Assembly: GCA_009767595.1 (NCBI GenBank)
Contig: VSDK01025611.1
Span: 262,374 to 326,373, forward strand
Direction of reading: 5' to 3'
DNA length: 64,000 nucleotides
Source of the DNA: Symbiodinium kawagutii
Taxonomy: Eukaryota > Sar > Dinophyceae > Suessiales > Symbiodiniaceae
Under the pieces are notes generated by a model. It saw only the letters and a list, made by a program, of their open reading frames with translations, made no database searches and was not told the origin of the DNA. Both the position numbers and the translations under genes were made by a program. Below, piece by piece: positions 59,601-59,981 of the stretch (its first letter is position 1; each line of letters starts with the position of its first letter).

Positions 59601-59810
59601 TTCAACATATACATAAATATAAATGAATAAAAAATATATCCCACTCATCAGCATGGCCTGGTTTACCCTAGGTGCCACCTGATCAACTGAAAGTGCCGCA
59701 CCTGCATGATGGACTCCACCTGTGTAGCCACGACACTCAGCACTTCCAGCTCGATACGGTTGAACTCATCGAAGCAGCCCCACAAGCCACTCATGCCTTG
59801 GATGACTGCC
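4411..59810 (-). CDS. Dynein heavy chain gene (AAA1-AAA2), very large, many micro-exons
   Basis: This is the overall span of an axonemal-type dynein heavy chain, the ATP-driven motor of cilia and flagella. I read 18 well-supported exons on the minus strand. In genomic order they give the protein in the correct order: AAA1 Walker B (59702-59810), the ITMNPGY and [11 protein letters not shown] blocks (58.3 and 57.2 kb), [13 protein letters not shown] (36.7 kb), RDMNLSKLV (35.5 kb), AAA2 Walker A (12.0 kb), the AAA2 IWIENLN block (8.9 kb) and VSRAGIIYV (6.1 kb). Phase carries across every adjacent junction I could test. Donors are GT, GC or GA; acceptors are AG. The tail, linker and AAA1 Walker A are not visible and should lie upstream beyond the window. 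Small exons are missing between 57.2 and 37.8 kb, between 34.6 and 13.5 kb, and inside AAA2. Exons below 6 kb are doubtful. Other genes lie inside the two largest introns. The exons are annotated individually below. Confidence 0.85.
4737..4831. mobile_element. MITE-like element, family B
   Basis: Ends of the type TTCTCAAAATAGGGGNNCCCC with ATGATTTGGGGGTACCCCGA at the right. This copy is rather diverged. Confidence 0.6.
4912..5002 (-). CDS. Candidate exon, perhaps dynein AAA3 region
   Basis: An open stretch reading [16 protein letters not shown] with codon use like the other exons, a possible AG acceptor and a GT donor at 4911. The ending resembles the dynein L-V-R-L-W-x-HE motif at the end of AAA3, but too little sequence separates it from the AAA2 exon at 6.1 kb. 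It may be another gene. Confidence 0.35.
5076..5178. mobile_element. MITE-like element, family B
   Basis: Left end GGTCTCAAAATAGGGAACCC; right end GGGGTCCCCTATTTTAAGAA then ACCACCAA. About 100 bases with inverted ends. Confidence 0.85.
5303..5391 (+). CDS. Possible plus-strand exon
   Basis: Frame from an ACCAG acceptor to a CAG/GTGACG donor reading [20 protein letters not shown], hydrophilic and low complexity. It lies between two dynein-strand exons. Weakly supported. Confidence 0.25.
5797..5892. mobile_element. MITE-like element, family C
   Basis: Left end GGCTGGTGGTTTCAAACCCT; right end AAAACCACCAACCAGC. Close to the family consensus. On the plus strand it starts with GC or GT and ends with AG, like an intron. 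Confidence 0.9.
6047..6102 (-). CDS. Dynein heavy chain exon: VSRAGIIYV (end of AAA2)
   Basis: A 56-base exon reading [18 protein letters not shown]. The family has ATVSRxGxIY-x4-DLGWxP. The tryptophan is replaced by serine here. The acceptor is CCAAG and the donor is GT in phase 2. The preceding segment (FEV-x-DL-x2-ASPAT) should lie between 6.1 and 8.9 kb and was not found. Confidence 0.85.
6572..6600. repeat. Poly-C tracts
   Basis: Two runs of 13 and 10 C separated by AG. This is a likely site of sequencing length error. Confidence 0.9.
6600..7499. other. Non-coding, GATGGTT-rich
   Basis: Dense imperfect repeats of TGATGGTTNNTGATGG; one open frame (7308-7565) shows no clear coding pattern. 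It should contain missing dynein AAA2 exons, but none was recognised. Confidence 0.6.
7500..7577 (-). CDS. Candidate short exon, unidentified
   Basis: Frame reading [20 protein letters not shown] between an ACAG acceptor and a stop. It is short and unsupported by any family match. An opposite-strand frame is also open here. Confidence 0.25.
8239..8340. mobile_element. MITE-like element, family C (with a second half copy at 8146-8205)
   Basis: Left end CTGGTTGGTGGTTGAACCAC; inner GTCAACCAGCCATTTGTTA; right end ACAAACACCAGC. A half copy starts at 8146 with GTGGTTGGTGGTTTCAACAT. Confidence 0.8.
8600..8793 (-). CDS. Candidate exon, unidentified
   Basis: Open frame after a TTCAAG acceptor. It includes [20 protein letters not shown] and [20 protein letters not shown], ending at an in-frame stop (TAA) just after. 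It sits directly downstream of the dynein IWIENLN exon but does not match the dynein sequence expected there. It could belong to a nested gene or be chance. Confidence 0.3.
8919..9023 (-). CDS. Dynein heavy chain exon: AAA2 IWIENLN block
   Basis: An exon of 35 codons with [20 protein letters not shown], practically identical to the AAA2 Walker B region of axonemal dyneins ([13 protein letters not shown]). The acceptor is ATGAAG and the donor is GC. A long open frame on the opposite strand (8599-9282) overlaps it and is only a shadow. A MITE-like element begins 24 bases upstream of the acceptor. Confidence 0.95.
9047..9136. mobile_element. MITE-like element, family A
   Basis: Inverted-repeat ends related to CTGGTGATCTAACATAGC. 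The left end reads CCAACATAGCGATGGATAAT and the right GCTATGCTAGATTACCAGCG. It lies in the dynein intron just upstream of the 9023 acceptor. Confidence 0.7.
9301..9406. mobile_element. MITE-like element, family B
   Basis: Left end TGGTGGTTCATTGAAACGGG then GGACACCCC; right end GGGGTGCCCCTATTTTGAGA then AACCGC. Confidence 0.85.
9531..9641. mobile_element. MITE-like element, family B
   Basis: Left end GTTGGTGGCTTCTCAAGCCA then TAGGGGCACCCCC; right end GGCACCCCATGGCTTGAGAA. It lies only about 130 bases from the copy at 9301 and adjoins the candidate exon at 9652. Confidence 0.85.
9652..9757 (-). CDS. Candidate exon, unidentified
   Basis: Frame between a TTCCAG acceptor and a GC donor. It reads [20 protein letters not shown] then [15 protein letters not shown]. 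Codon use and amphipathic pattern look coding. Its downstream intron begins almost at once with a family B inverted-repeat element (9531-9641). Confidence 0.4.
10178..10250. repeat. Long inverted repeat (hairpin)
   Basis: Left arm AGTACATTTTGATGGTTGAT and right arm ATCAACCATCAAAATGTACT form a stem of at least 24 bases around a short loop. Two more shorter palindromes with GATGGTTGATGAGTCATCAA lie directly to the left (10120-10176). It may be another small inverted-repeat element. Confidence 0.85.
10450..10609 (+). CDS. Possible plus-strand first exon
   Basis: ATG at 10450 opens a frame reading [20 protein letters not shown] and then [17 protein letters not shown] up to a GT donor at 10610. 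The helix pattern and codon use look coding. It would be antisense inside a dynein intron. A minus-strand frame is also open, so the strand is uncertain. Confidence 0.35.
10635..10678 (-). CDS. Possible dynein heavy chain exon (AAA2 middle)
   Basis: The frame reads [14 protein letters not shown] after a CCAG acceptor. It could stand for the family segment GIFSxLWRK-x6-K-x-T before the WIV-x-DGP block. The resemblance is limited to LWK and the basic run, and phase with its neighbours is not proven. Confidence 0.3.
11004..11068 (-). CDS. Dynein heavy chain exon: AITDAQMYG
   Basis: A 65-base exon reading [20 protein letters not shown], then H and the first two bases of a Trp codon. Family members have AIT-x-x-QM-[FY]-G here. 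The acceptor is TCAG and the donor is GA in phase 2. The next expected segment (W-T-x-GIFSxLWR) was found only tentatively, at 10635-10678. Confidence 0.9.
11200..11247 (-). CDS. Dynein heavy chain exon: [10 protein letters not shown]
   Basis: A 48-base exon reading [16 protein letters not shown]. The family has PH-[KR]-E-x-RMNPKAIT after the AAA2 P-loop helix. The acceptor is GCCGCAG and the donor is GC. It joins AITDAQMYG at 11068 to complete the MNPKAIT motif. Confidence 0.9.
12013..12071 (-). CDS. Dynein heavy chain exon: AAA2 Walker A
   Basis: A 59-base exon giving [20 protein letters not shown], a P-loop of the form G-x4-GK-S followed by the typical helix. The acceptor is CCTAG. A GA donor keeps phase 0 and joins [16 protein letters not shown] at 11247. 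The second half of the P-loop is intact, so nucleotide binding is plausible. Confidence 0.93.
12786..12796. other. Assembly gap (11 N)
   Basis: Undetermined bases inside the intron between the dynein VRHG exon and the AAA2 Walker A exon. Frames crossing it are meaningless. Confidence 0.99.
12867..12901 (-). CDS. Dynein heavy chain exon: VRHGFMLVG
   Basis: A 35-base exon reading [11 protein letters not shown] plus one base. The acceptor is CCAAG and the donor is GC in phase 1. With the next exon it forms [16 protein letters not shown], the strand and P-loop of AAA2. An N gap (12786-12796) lies in the following intron. Confidence 0.92.
13440..13474 (-). CDS. Dynein heavy chain exon: [10 protein letters not shown] (start of AAA2)
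   Basis: A 35-base exon reading [12 protein letters not shown]. The family has W-x-LK-[IL]-[IV]-QLYE here, just before VRHG and the AAA2 P-loop. The acceptor is TTTCAG. The GC donor in phase 2 joins 12901 to give [16 protein letters not shown], with the usual three residues between QLYE and VRHG. Confidence 0.9.
13869..14105 (+). CDS. Possible small upstream plus-strand exons
   Basis: An ATG at 13869 starts [20 protein letters not shown] up to a possible GT donor near 13973. A second stretch near 14051-14102 reads [17 protein letters not shown] after a TTTTAG acceptor. They could be leading exons of the plus-strand gene that follows, but I could not join them in phase to the exon at 14554. 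Confidence 0.3.
14554..15841 (+). CDS. Charged repeat protein, 5' exons
   Basis: Exons read here are 14554-14619 ([23 protein letters not shown]), 14696-14787 ([20 protein letters not shown]), 15023-15113 ([20 protein letters not shown]), 15225-15305 ([20 protein letters not shown]), about 15377-15492 ([20 protein letters not shown]), 15589-15658 ([15 protein letters not shown]) and 15776-15841 ([20 protein letters not shown]). Phases carry across most joins. Three donors are GA (14620, 14788 and 15842), the others GT. The join into the fifth exon is the weakest. The protein is basic and helical with no domain I know. ATG 14554 is the first plausible start; a pyrimidine/AG site about 20 bases upstream could take a trans-spliced leader, which is speculative. 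It continues into the repeat exon at 16025. Confidence 0.6.
16025..18497 (+). CDS. Charged protein exon with 57-bp tandem coding repeat
   Basis: This is the longest exon in the window (824 codons, phase 0 in, phase 1 out). It starts at a CTCCAG acceptor that joins the exon ending at 15841. It begins acidic ([12 protein letters not shown]). Then come 12 identical 19-residue units ([19 protein letters not shown]), a 13th altered near its end and a 14th degenerate copy. It goes on as lysine/glutamate/alanine-rich sequence with a basic [13 protein letters not shown] stretch and a KRAK-containing end. It is likely disordered and may bind nucleic acid or chromatin (inferred from composition only). 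Two long frames on the other strand are shadows of the repeat. A stop follows eight bases after the donor, so without splicing the protein would end at 18505. Confidence 0.7.
16499..17282 (+). repeat. 57-bp coding minisatellite (about 14 copies)
   Basis: The period is exactly 57 bases. Twelve copies from 16499 to 17182 appear identical at DNA level; copy 13 diverges near its end and copy 14 is partial. Perfect identity, synonymous sites included, points to recent expansion or homogenisation. Confidence 0.97.
18628..18995 (+). CDS. Plus-strand exons following the repeat exon
   Basis: Two exons are visible. The first (about 18691-18798, possibly starting earlier) reads [20 protein letters not shown] then [15 protein letters not shown] and ends at a GT donor. 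The second (18912-18995) reads [20 protein letters not shown] then LGPGTLAP between a CACAG acceptor and a GT donor. Phase 0 joins them. The fold looks helical and no family is recognised. They may continue the repeat protein or start the methyltransferase-like gene. A fragment between them and the repeat exon (FAEYGDP, near 18562) may be another small exon. Confidence 0.55.
19050..20389. other. Mostly intronic or intergenic, plus strand
   Basis: Short coding-like pieces (for example [11 protein letters not shown] near 19073 and a piece near 19257-19306) may be tiny exons, but they could not be joined. The rest shows no feature. Confidence 0.4.
20390..22600 (+). CDS. Methyltransferase-like gene, split into small exons
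   Basis: Exon 20390-20449 reads [16 protein letters not shown], like motif I (the SAM-binding loop) of cytosine-5 DNA methyltransferases. About 20985-21192 encodes [15 protein letters not shown], with a proline-cysteine pair where motif IV carries the catalytic cysteine. 21340-21460 reads [20 protein letters not shown] then EQPGSSIM, resembling the ENV/EQP motif VI. About 21725-21777 reads [17 protein letters not shown]. About 21931-21996 reads [16 protein letters not shown], and 22452-22580 reads [21 protein letters not shown] recall proteins with this motif order as abundant in dinoflagellate gene models. Activity on DNA is not shown: motifs are spaced by introns and a canonical target domain is not seen. 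It may be linked to a mobile element family. Confidence 0.6.
23414..23868 (+). CDS. Possible start of a second plus-strand gene
   Basis: ATG 23414 begins [20 protein letters not shown] and [16 protein letters not shown], ending near a possible donor at 23518. The next exon (from about 23761) reads [20 protein letters not shown] and is lysine-rich. The upstream context is AT-rich and non-coding, so this may be a true translation start. Equally it may be an internal exon of one gene with the methyltransferase-like exons. Confidence 0.45.
24174..25206 (+). CDS. Conserved dinoflagellate-type family, charged N-terminal part
   Basis: Exon 24174-24737 starts after a GTCAG acceptor and ends at CAG/GTACAT. 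It is rich in Ala, Lys, Glu and Ser ([13 protein letters not shown] at its end). The next exon, about 24960-25206, reads [20 protein letters not shown] and [20 protein letters not shown], then [16 protein letters not shown]. The segment W-M-T-K-x-E-I-x-x-K-F-G then A-x-x-I-I-A-A-K recurs, from memory, in many predicted dinoflagellate proteins. Function unknown. Confidence 0.6.
25548..26198 (+). CDS. Conserved family: [10 protein letters not shown], Ser/Lys-rich and coiled-coil exons
   Basis: From about 25570 the frame reads [20 protein letters not shown] then a lysine-rich tract and a serine run, ending by 25900 (stop or donor). The next exon (about 26000-26198) is almost pure Lys/Glu/Ala ([20 protein letters not shown]), a probable single-helix or coiled-coil segment, ending at a GT donor. 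Order and character fit the same family as the neighbouring exons. Confidence 0.55.
26441..26500 (+). repeat. 30-bp direct duplication
   Basis: Two adjacent copies of a 30-base unit starting GTACACCATGGGCAGTACAT differ by one base. They end at a CCAG acceptor of a family exon, so one copy may duplicate the branch/acceptor region. Confidence 0.85.
26517..27534 (+). CDS. Conserved family: short helical exons
   Basis: Three exon-like frames. About 26507-26582 reads [20 protein letters not shown]. About 27210-27301 reads [20 protein letters not shown] then QTAIDAAK before a GT donor. About 27455-27534 reads [20 protein letters not shown] then FDSLCK. The pattern K-E-V-x-P-x-L-x-x-M-K-x-x-R fits the family recalled for its neighbours. 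Exon limits are approximate. Confidence 0.5.
27949..28123 (+). CDS. Candidate exon in the conserved family
   Basis: After a TTTCAG acceptor one frame reads [20 protein letters not shown] and ends at a stop soon after; another frame stays open to 28123. It lies between family exons on the same strand. A long minus-strand frame (27778-28230) overlaps and looks like a shadow. Confidence 0.35.
28548..29340 (+). CDS. Conserved family: long exon with RHSRFLLF and [12 protein letters not shown]
   Basis: A single exon of about 265 codons after a TATAG acceptor. Landmarks in order are [54 protein letters not shown] then [24 protein letters not shown], and a Cys pair in [10 protein letters not shown] recall this layout ([18 protein letters not shown], RGDxxWHxxx, CxxC) as a very common multicopy protein in dinoflagellate genomes. 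Function unknown; its copy number suggests a mobile or formerly mobile element. The 3' end is not fixed; frame stays open to 29422. Confidence 0.7.
29500..29703 (-). CDS. Candidate minus-strand exon, unidentified
   Basis: Frame reading [20 protein letters not shown] then [20 protein letters not shown]. It is charged and helical at the start. No family and no joined neighbour. It could be chance. Confidence 0.2.
   Translation of the reverse strand: MAKGLSGSLQIDMVQKVARLKLTGMEENSARYGKGQRSSIYSKEHAQIENVHNTPLQAPNMEAGQSQ
30252..30396. repeat. 48-bp tandem repeat, 3 copies
   Basis: The unit runs ACCAATCTTGGATTCACTCA and so on, with copies about 48 bases apart starting near 30252, 30300 and 30348. 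Each copy holds a small palindrome, CACATGTG. Divergence is a few bases per copy. Confidence 0.9.
30433..30560 (-). CDS. Candidate minus-strand exon inside the plus-strand gene
   Basis: Reads [20 protein letters not shown] then [18 protein letters not shown] with good codon use. It lies between plus-strand family exons, on the strand of the dynein gene. It does not match the dynein segment missing from this intron. A different plus-strand frame is also open. Confidence 0.35.
30964..31200 (+). CDS. Conserved family: last visible exons
   Basis: Exon 30964-31019 reads [18 protein letters not shown] before a GC donor. Exon 31143-31200 reads [18 protein letters not shown] after a TTCCAG acceptor and before a GT donor. 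Both fit late segments of the same family as I recall it (AGRxFLxxYxxLA and RWxxxPKxH). No later exon was identified. Confidence 0.5.
31201..31852. other. No gene recognised
   Basis: An open frame at 31295-31525 lacks coding character. The stretch follows the last family exon and precedes the GTT microsatellite. Confidence 0.5.
31853..31945. repeat. GTT trinucleotide microsatellite
   Basis: About 30 uninterrupted GTT units. It creates open frames of poly-Val, poly-Leu, poly-Gln and poly-Thr on both strands; none is supported as coding. Confidence 0.97.
32382..32456. repeat. AT-rich low-complexity run
   Basis: About 75 bases of almost pure A and T, mostly TATA and AAATA units. Confidence 0.95.
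32560..32930. repeat. 95-bp tandem repeat, 4 copies
   Basis: Units begin with GTGCAGGTTGCCAACCTACA and repeat about every 95 bases (32743 and 32838 nearly identical, 32648 close, 32562 more diverged). The third and second copies are the most alike, so the array grew recently at its centre. Frames crossing it are shadows. Confidence 0.9.
32975..33026 (-). CDS. Candidate exon, unidentified
   Basis: Frame between a CCCAG acceptor and a CAG/GTGGAC donor reading [17 protein letters not shown]. It lies on the dynein strand in the 34.6-to-13.5 kb interval and might belong to the missing loop before AAA2, but the residues do not match clearly. Confidence 0.35.
34603..34644 (-). CDS. Dynein heavy chain exon: [13 protein letters not shown]
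   Basis: An exon of 14 codons reading [14 protein letters not shown], equivalent to the family VPLF-x3-L-x-DLFPG. The acceptor is TCTGAG and the donor is GC. About 25 residues (the loop before W-x-LKxxQLYE) are still missing before the next recognised exon at 13474, roughly 21 kb away. Confidence 0.93.
35340..35432. mobile_element. MITE-like element, family C
   Basis: Left end GGGTGGGTTCAACCCCTGTG; inner CAACCAACCATTGGTT; right end AATCACCAACCAAC. It lies in the dynein intron between 35521 and 34644. Confidence 0.8.
35521..35559 (-). CDS. Dynein heavy chain exon: [13 protein letters not shown]
   Basis: An exon of exactly 13 codons reading [13 protein letters not shown], invariant in axonemal dyneins between AAA1 and AAA2. 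The acceptor is GCGGAG and the donor is GT. Joined to 34644 it reads [18 protein letters not shown], as in the family. Open frame continues past the donor, so a frame-only gene finder would misplace the exon end. Confidence 0.95.
36162..36228 (-). CDS. Dynein heavy chain exon: [10 protein letters not shown]
   Basis: A 67-base exon reading [20 protein letters not shown] then TA. It matches the dynein segment K-R-x6-D-E-x-x-L-x-M-R-T. The acceptor is GCCGAG and the GT donor is in phase 0, running on to [13 protein letters not shown] at 35559. Confidence 0.9.
36659..36716 (-). CDS. Dynein heavy chain exon: [13 protein letters not shown]
   Basis: A 58-base exon reading [19 protein letters not shown], a hallmark dynein AAA1 C-terminal helix sequence. 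The acceptor is TGCCAG. The GC donor in phase 2 joins the exon at 36228 to give RQPSGSVKR, parallel to the family LRTAGSVKR. Confidence 0.95.
37003..37113. mobile_element. MITE-like element, family B
   Basis: Left end ATTGGTGGTTTCTTAAAGTT then GGGTACCCC; right end GTGCTCCTATTTTGAGAAAC then CACCAAT. It lies inside the dynein intron between 37503 and 36716. Confidence 0.9.
37503..37540 (-). CDS. Dynein heavy chain exon: [10 protein letters not shown]
   Basis: A 38-base exon reading [12 protein letters not shown]. The acceptor is CTGCAG. The GT donor in phase 1 joins the next exon to give [13 protein letters not shown], the AAA1 end block of dynein heavy chains. The fit in length, phase and residues is exact. 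Confidence 0.92.
37651..37685 (-). CDS. Dynein heavy chain exon: [11 protein letters not shown]
   Basis: A 35-base exon reading [11 protein letters not shown] plus two bases. It matches the dynein segment G-Y/F-x-x-A-x-x-L-A-K-K before the LYxLCEQQLSKQ block. The acceptor is GTTGAG and the donor is GC in phase 2. Joined to 37540 it restores [16 protein letters not shown]. Confidence 0.88.
37786..37822 (-). CDS. Dynein heavy chain exon: AAA1 VKLAS segment
   Basis: A 37-base exon reading [12 protein letters not shown], equivalent to the dynein stretch D-R-E-T-I-I-x-V-K-L-A-S after MMVPD. The acceptor is CCCAG with incoming phase 2. The GT donor in phase 0 joins [12 protein letters not shown] at 37685. 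Its position directly upstream of the next exon, in correct protein order, supports the call. Confidence 0.85.
38532..40212. repeat. 81-bp GAT/GAC minisatellite, about 19 copies
   Basis: The unit is GGTGGTGGATGGAGGGTT followed by GAT/GAC triplets. Starts at 38694 and 38775 and on to 40152 are spaced exactly 81 bases apart: 18 perfect periods, plus simple GAT repeats before and CTG repeats after. Because 81 is a multiple of three and no stop occurs, four frames stay open for more than 600 codons (poly-Asp, poly-Met, poly-His, poly-Ile). None looks like a gene. Confidence 0.98.
40283..43405 (-). CDS. Fucosyltransferase-like glycosyltransferase gene
   Basis: Five exons: about 43046-43405, 42621-42831, 42025-42159, 40978-41051 and 40283-40465 (stop TGA at 40283-40285). 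Phases match at every join and donors are GT, GT, GT and GA. Motifs in order: [20 protein letters not shown] (N-terminal part), [60 protein letters not shown] then DSNLT. The G-V-H-x-R, L-A-T-D-D and D-A-L-L-L-x-x-C-D-x-x-V-H-x-x-S-N-L blocks are those of the NodZ/O-fucosyltransferase superfamily, GT-B enzymes that transfer sugar from a nucleotide sugar, usually in the secretory pathway. The first exon is probably not the true start; no signal peptide is seen. The gene lies between dynein exons on the same strand, and the minisatellite begins 70 bases past its stop. Confidence 0.8.
42360..42441. mobile_element. MITE-like element, family A (partial)
   Basis: The right end, CAGCTATGTTAGATCACCAG, and inner AATGGTGGATTATCC are well kept; the left end is degraded. 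Confidence 0.65.
43406..44311. other. Intergenic, CAACCATCA-rich
   Basis: From 43550 to 44290 the sequence is a degenerate array of ATCAACCAT and similar words. No exon seen. Confidence 0.65.
44312..44484 (-). CDS. Unidentified C-terminal exon
   Basis: A GC-rich coding frame from a CTGCAG acceptor to a TAG stop: [52 protein letters not shown]. Strong coding character. The gene would end here, about 900 bases before the glycosyltransferase. Family not recognised. Confidence 0.6.
45048..45139. mobile_element. MITE-like element, family B
   Basis: Left end CATTTCTTAAAATAGAGAAC; right end GTATCCCGATTTTAAGAAAC. Moderately diverged. Two partial copies occur at 61046-61083 and 63557-63602. Confidence 0.75.
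45722..45833 (-). CDS. Unidentified exon, possibly a first exon
   Basis: Begins with ATG at 45833: [20 protein letters not shown] then [17 protein letters not shown], ending at a GC donor. It distantly resembles the dynein linker stretch R-F-[FY]-F-x5-LLEIL, but order within the dynein gene would be wrong, so I treat it as separate. Confidence 0.5.
45897..45993. mobile_element. MITE-like element, family C
   Basis: Left end GGATTGGTGGTGTCAAACCC; inner GTCAACCAATCATTTGTTA; right end CTTGAAACCATCAAACAG. Confidence 0.85.
45994..47019. other. Intergenic or intronic, repeat-rich
   Basis: AACCATCATCAACC-type words, with a small duplicated GGTCTAATTCAA word near 46585 and 46638. No gene seen. Confidence 0.6.
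47020..47154 (-). CDS. Unidentified exon
   Basis: A coding frame of 45 codons between a CAGAG acceptor and a GA donor: [20 protein letters not shown] then [20 protein letters not shown]. Compact and hydrophobic, it looks like part of a folded domain. Not recognised. Confidence 0.55.
47186..47293. mobile_element. MITE-like element, family A (best copy)
   Basis: Left end CTCTGGTGATCTAACATAGC and right end GCTATGTTAGATCACCAG are near-perfect inverted repeats about 108 bases apart, with inner TGGAAAATCC inverted as well. No coding capacity. Ends hold G/GT and AG. Confidence 0.9.
48457..48568. mobile_element. MITE-like element, family A
   Basis: Left end CTCTGGTAAACTAACCTGGC then AATGGAAAATCCACCATT; right end ATGTGGTTTTCCGTTGCTAT then a diverged tail. 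Same size class as the other copies. Confidence 0.8.
48921..49034. mobile_element. MITE-like element, family A
   Basis: Left end CCCTCTGGTAATCTAACATG; right end CAGCCATGTTGAATTACCGG. Inner arms are variants of TGGAAAATCCACC. Confidence 0.85.
49374..52643 (-). CDS. FIH-like JmjC hydroxylase gene
   Basis: Six exons: 52391-52643, 51856-52004, 50924-51208, 50256-50472, 49626-49936 and 49374-49485. All joins keep phase; donors are GT. The protein resembles factor inhibiting HIF (asparaginyl hydroxylase, Fe(II)/2-oxoglutarate dependent). Early part: [20 protein letters not shown] and [10 protein letters not shown], then [19 protein letters not shown]. JmjC core: [20 protein letters not shown] with the H-x-D iron ligands, then [29 protein letters not shown] with the distal His, and [10 protein letters not shown]. 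The C-terminal part ([20 protein letters not shown]) is less conserved. Iron ligands are intact, so it is probably active; the substrate is unknown. A preceding exon near 52.73 kb ([14 protein letters not shown]) may join by a GA donor. It lies in the 57.2-to-37.8 kb dynein interval. Confidence 0.85.
52981..53139 (-). CDS. Candidate exon bordering a MITE
   Basis: Frame reading [20 protein letters not shown] then [20 protein letters not shown] up to a CAG/GTGCTC donor. Its 5' edge is the terminal CACCAG of the family A element at 53136-53250, which would supply the splice acceptor. The composition suggests a flexible linker. Confidence 0.45.
53136..53250. mobile_element. MITE-like element, family A
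   Basis: Left end CCCTCTGGTGAACTGACATG; right end CCATGTTATTTCGCCAGAGC, with TGGAAAATCCACC arms. On the minus strand it would begin GC and end CACCAG next to the coding frame at 52981-53139, so it could be an intron in its own right. Confidence 0.85.
53533..53665 (-). CDS. Unidentified exon
   Basis: A clear coding frame between a CGAAG acceptor and a GT donor: [20 protein letters not shown], then [20 protein letters not shown] and GENR. It lies between the MYND exon and the FIH-like gene on the same strand and may belong to either. Family not recognised. Confidence 0.65.
54480..54764 (-). CDS. Candidate exons after the MYND exon
   Basis: One frame reads [20 protein letters not shown] then [14 protein letters not shown] second, slightly further on, reads [17 protein letters not shown]. 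Both have coding-like codons and could be two exons parted by a small intron. No family match. Confidence 0.4.
   Translation of the reverse strand: MEMDPSFQDLPGPCWAGCLSWLRGWLLCQEFLEALGTALTASLAKPPSQALCDLLPVVGCHGDIHGYPKRFTVNLLSWCCWTCFSWDLSFIASY
54922..55271 (-). CDS. MYND zinc finger exon
   Basis: The frame contains [16 protein letters not shown] then [19 protein letters not shown]. This gives all eight MYND ligands (C-x2-C, C-x2-C, C-x3-C, H-x3-C) with normal spacing and the W/H of the last half. MYND fingers bind proline-rich partners and often sit beside SET or JmjC domains. The exon ends at a GC donor. Met at 55271 or one just before the finger (near 55199) could start translation. It is upstream of the FIH-like gene on the same strand; whether they form one protein is open. 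Confidence 0.8.
55272..57198. other. Mostly non-coding
   Basis: Holds the N gap and one coding-like frame near 56640-56740 with a Cys pair (HCPNCPNC) or, in another frame, [17 protein letters not shown]; the choice is not clear. Nothing else is supported. Confidence 0.45.
55958..55968. other. Assembly gap (11 N)
   Basis: Undetermined bases in the dynein interval between 57.2 and 37.8 kb, upstream of the MYND exon. The stated gap length is probably nominal. Confidence 0.99.
57199..57246 (-). CDS. Dynein heavy chain exon: [11 protein letters not shown] block
   Basis: A 48-base exon of 16 codons reading [16 protein letters not shown], which follows TMNPGY directly in all dynein heavy chains. 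The acceptor is CCAG. A GC donor gives phase 0. The family then needs about seven residues (V-x-MMVPD) before the next recognised exon at 37822; I did not find that micro-exon. The intron or introns to the next visible exon span about 19.4 kb. Confidence 0.93.
57323..57426. mobile_element. MITE-like element, family D (near-perfect hairpin)
   Basis: Left arm CCCTAGCCTTTCAATTACCT then TTATAGTAGGCAACCAGC; right arm GGTTGGTTACCTGCTATAAA then GGTAACTGGAAGGCTAGGG. Arms of roughly 38 bases pair with few mismatches around a T-rich loop. Looser copies sharing GTAACCAGNTGGTTTCTAC lie at about 4009-4075, 11873-11960 and 47368-47470. Confidence 0.9.
58034..58150 (-). CDS. Unidentified exon
   Basis: Frame reading [20 protein letters not shown] then [14 protein letters not shown] up to a GT donor. 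It lies between dynein exons at 58.3 and 57.2 kb but is not dynein sequence. The true 5' limit is uncertain. Confidence 0.45.
58334..58370 (-). CDS. Dynein heavy chain exon: ITMNPGY block
   Basis: A 37-base exon reading [12 protein letters not shown], an almost invariant AAA1 block of dynein heavy chains. The acceptor is AAAG and the donor is GC, in phase 0, which joins to [11 protein letters not shown] at 57246. The two exons together reproduce the continuous family motif TMNPGYAGR-x-ELP-x-NLK. Confidence 0.93.
59206..59282 (-). CDS. Dynein heavy chain exon: AAA1 after Walker B
   Basis: It reads [20 protein letters not shown], matching the family pattern of a lysine-rich turn, F-x-F-x-G, then I-x-L before the TMNPGY block. 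The acceptor is GCGAG in phase 0. A GA donor (phase 2) joins it to the exon at 58370 and gives [14 protein letters not shown]. An alternative GT donor four bases further on would break the frame. Confidence 0.85.
59702..59810 (-). CDS. Dynein heavy chain exon: AAA1 Walker B
   Basis: The exon translates to a stretch containing [18 protein letters not shown], the dynein AAA1 Walker B signature (CFDEFNR) and the sequence that follows it. The acceptor is CCTAG and the donor is CAG/GTGCGG. One leading base plus 36 codons ends in phase 0 and joins directly to the next exon at 59282. The preceding exon, with the NCSD block and Walker A (GPAGTGKT), was not found between 59.8 and 61.2 kb. Confidence 0.93.
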
Positions 59811-59852
59811 CTAGGGGAGGACGGTTGATGACCAACCACTATTAATCACTGG

Positions 59853-59981
59853 TACAAGATGGGCCCCTAACCAGTTATAACTTGGTTGATAAGGCCATTT
59901 AACTACAGACTATATCTACCATAACTGGTAGTTACCCTAGTTATAACCCAACGGCTATAGCTGGTTAGGGGCCCACCTTGT
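59853..59981. mobile_element. MITE-like element, family E
   Basis: Left end ACAAGATGGGCCCCTAACCA; right end TGGTTAGGGGCCCACCTTGT. The ends are inverted about 129 bases apart with TAACTAGGGTAACTACCA-type inner repeats. One end of the same family is at 42191-42215, followed by related inner sequence to about 42350. Confidence 0.9.
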
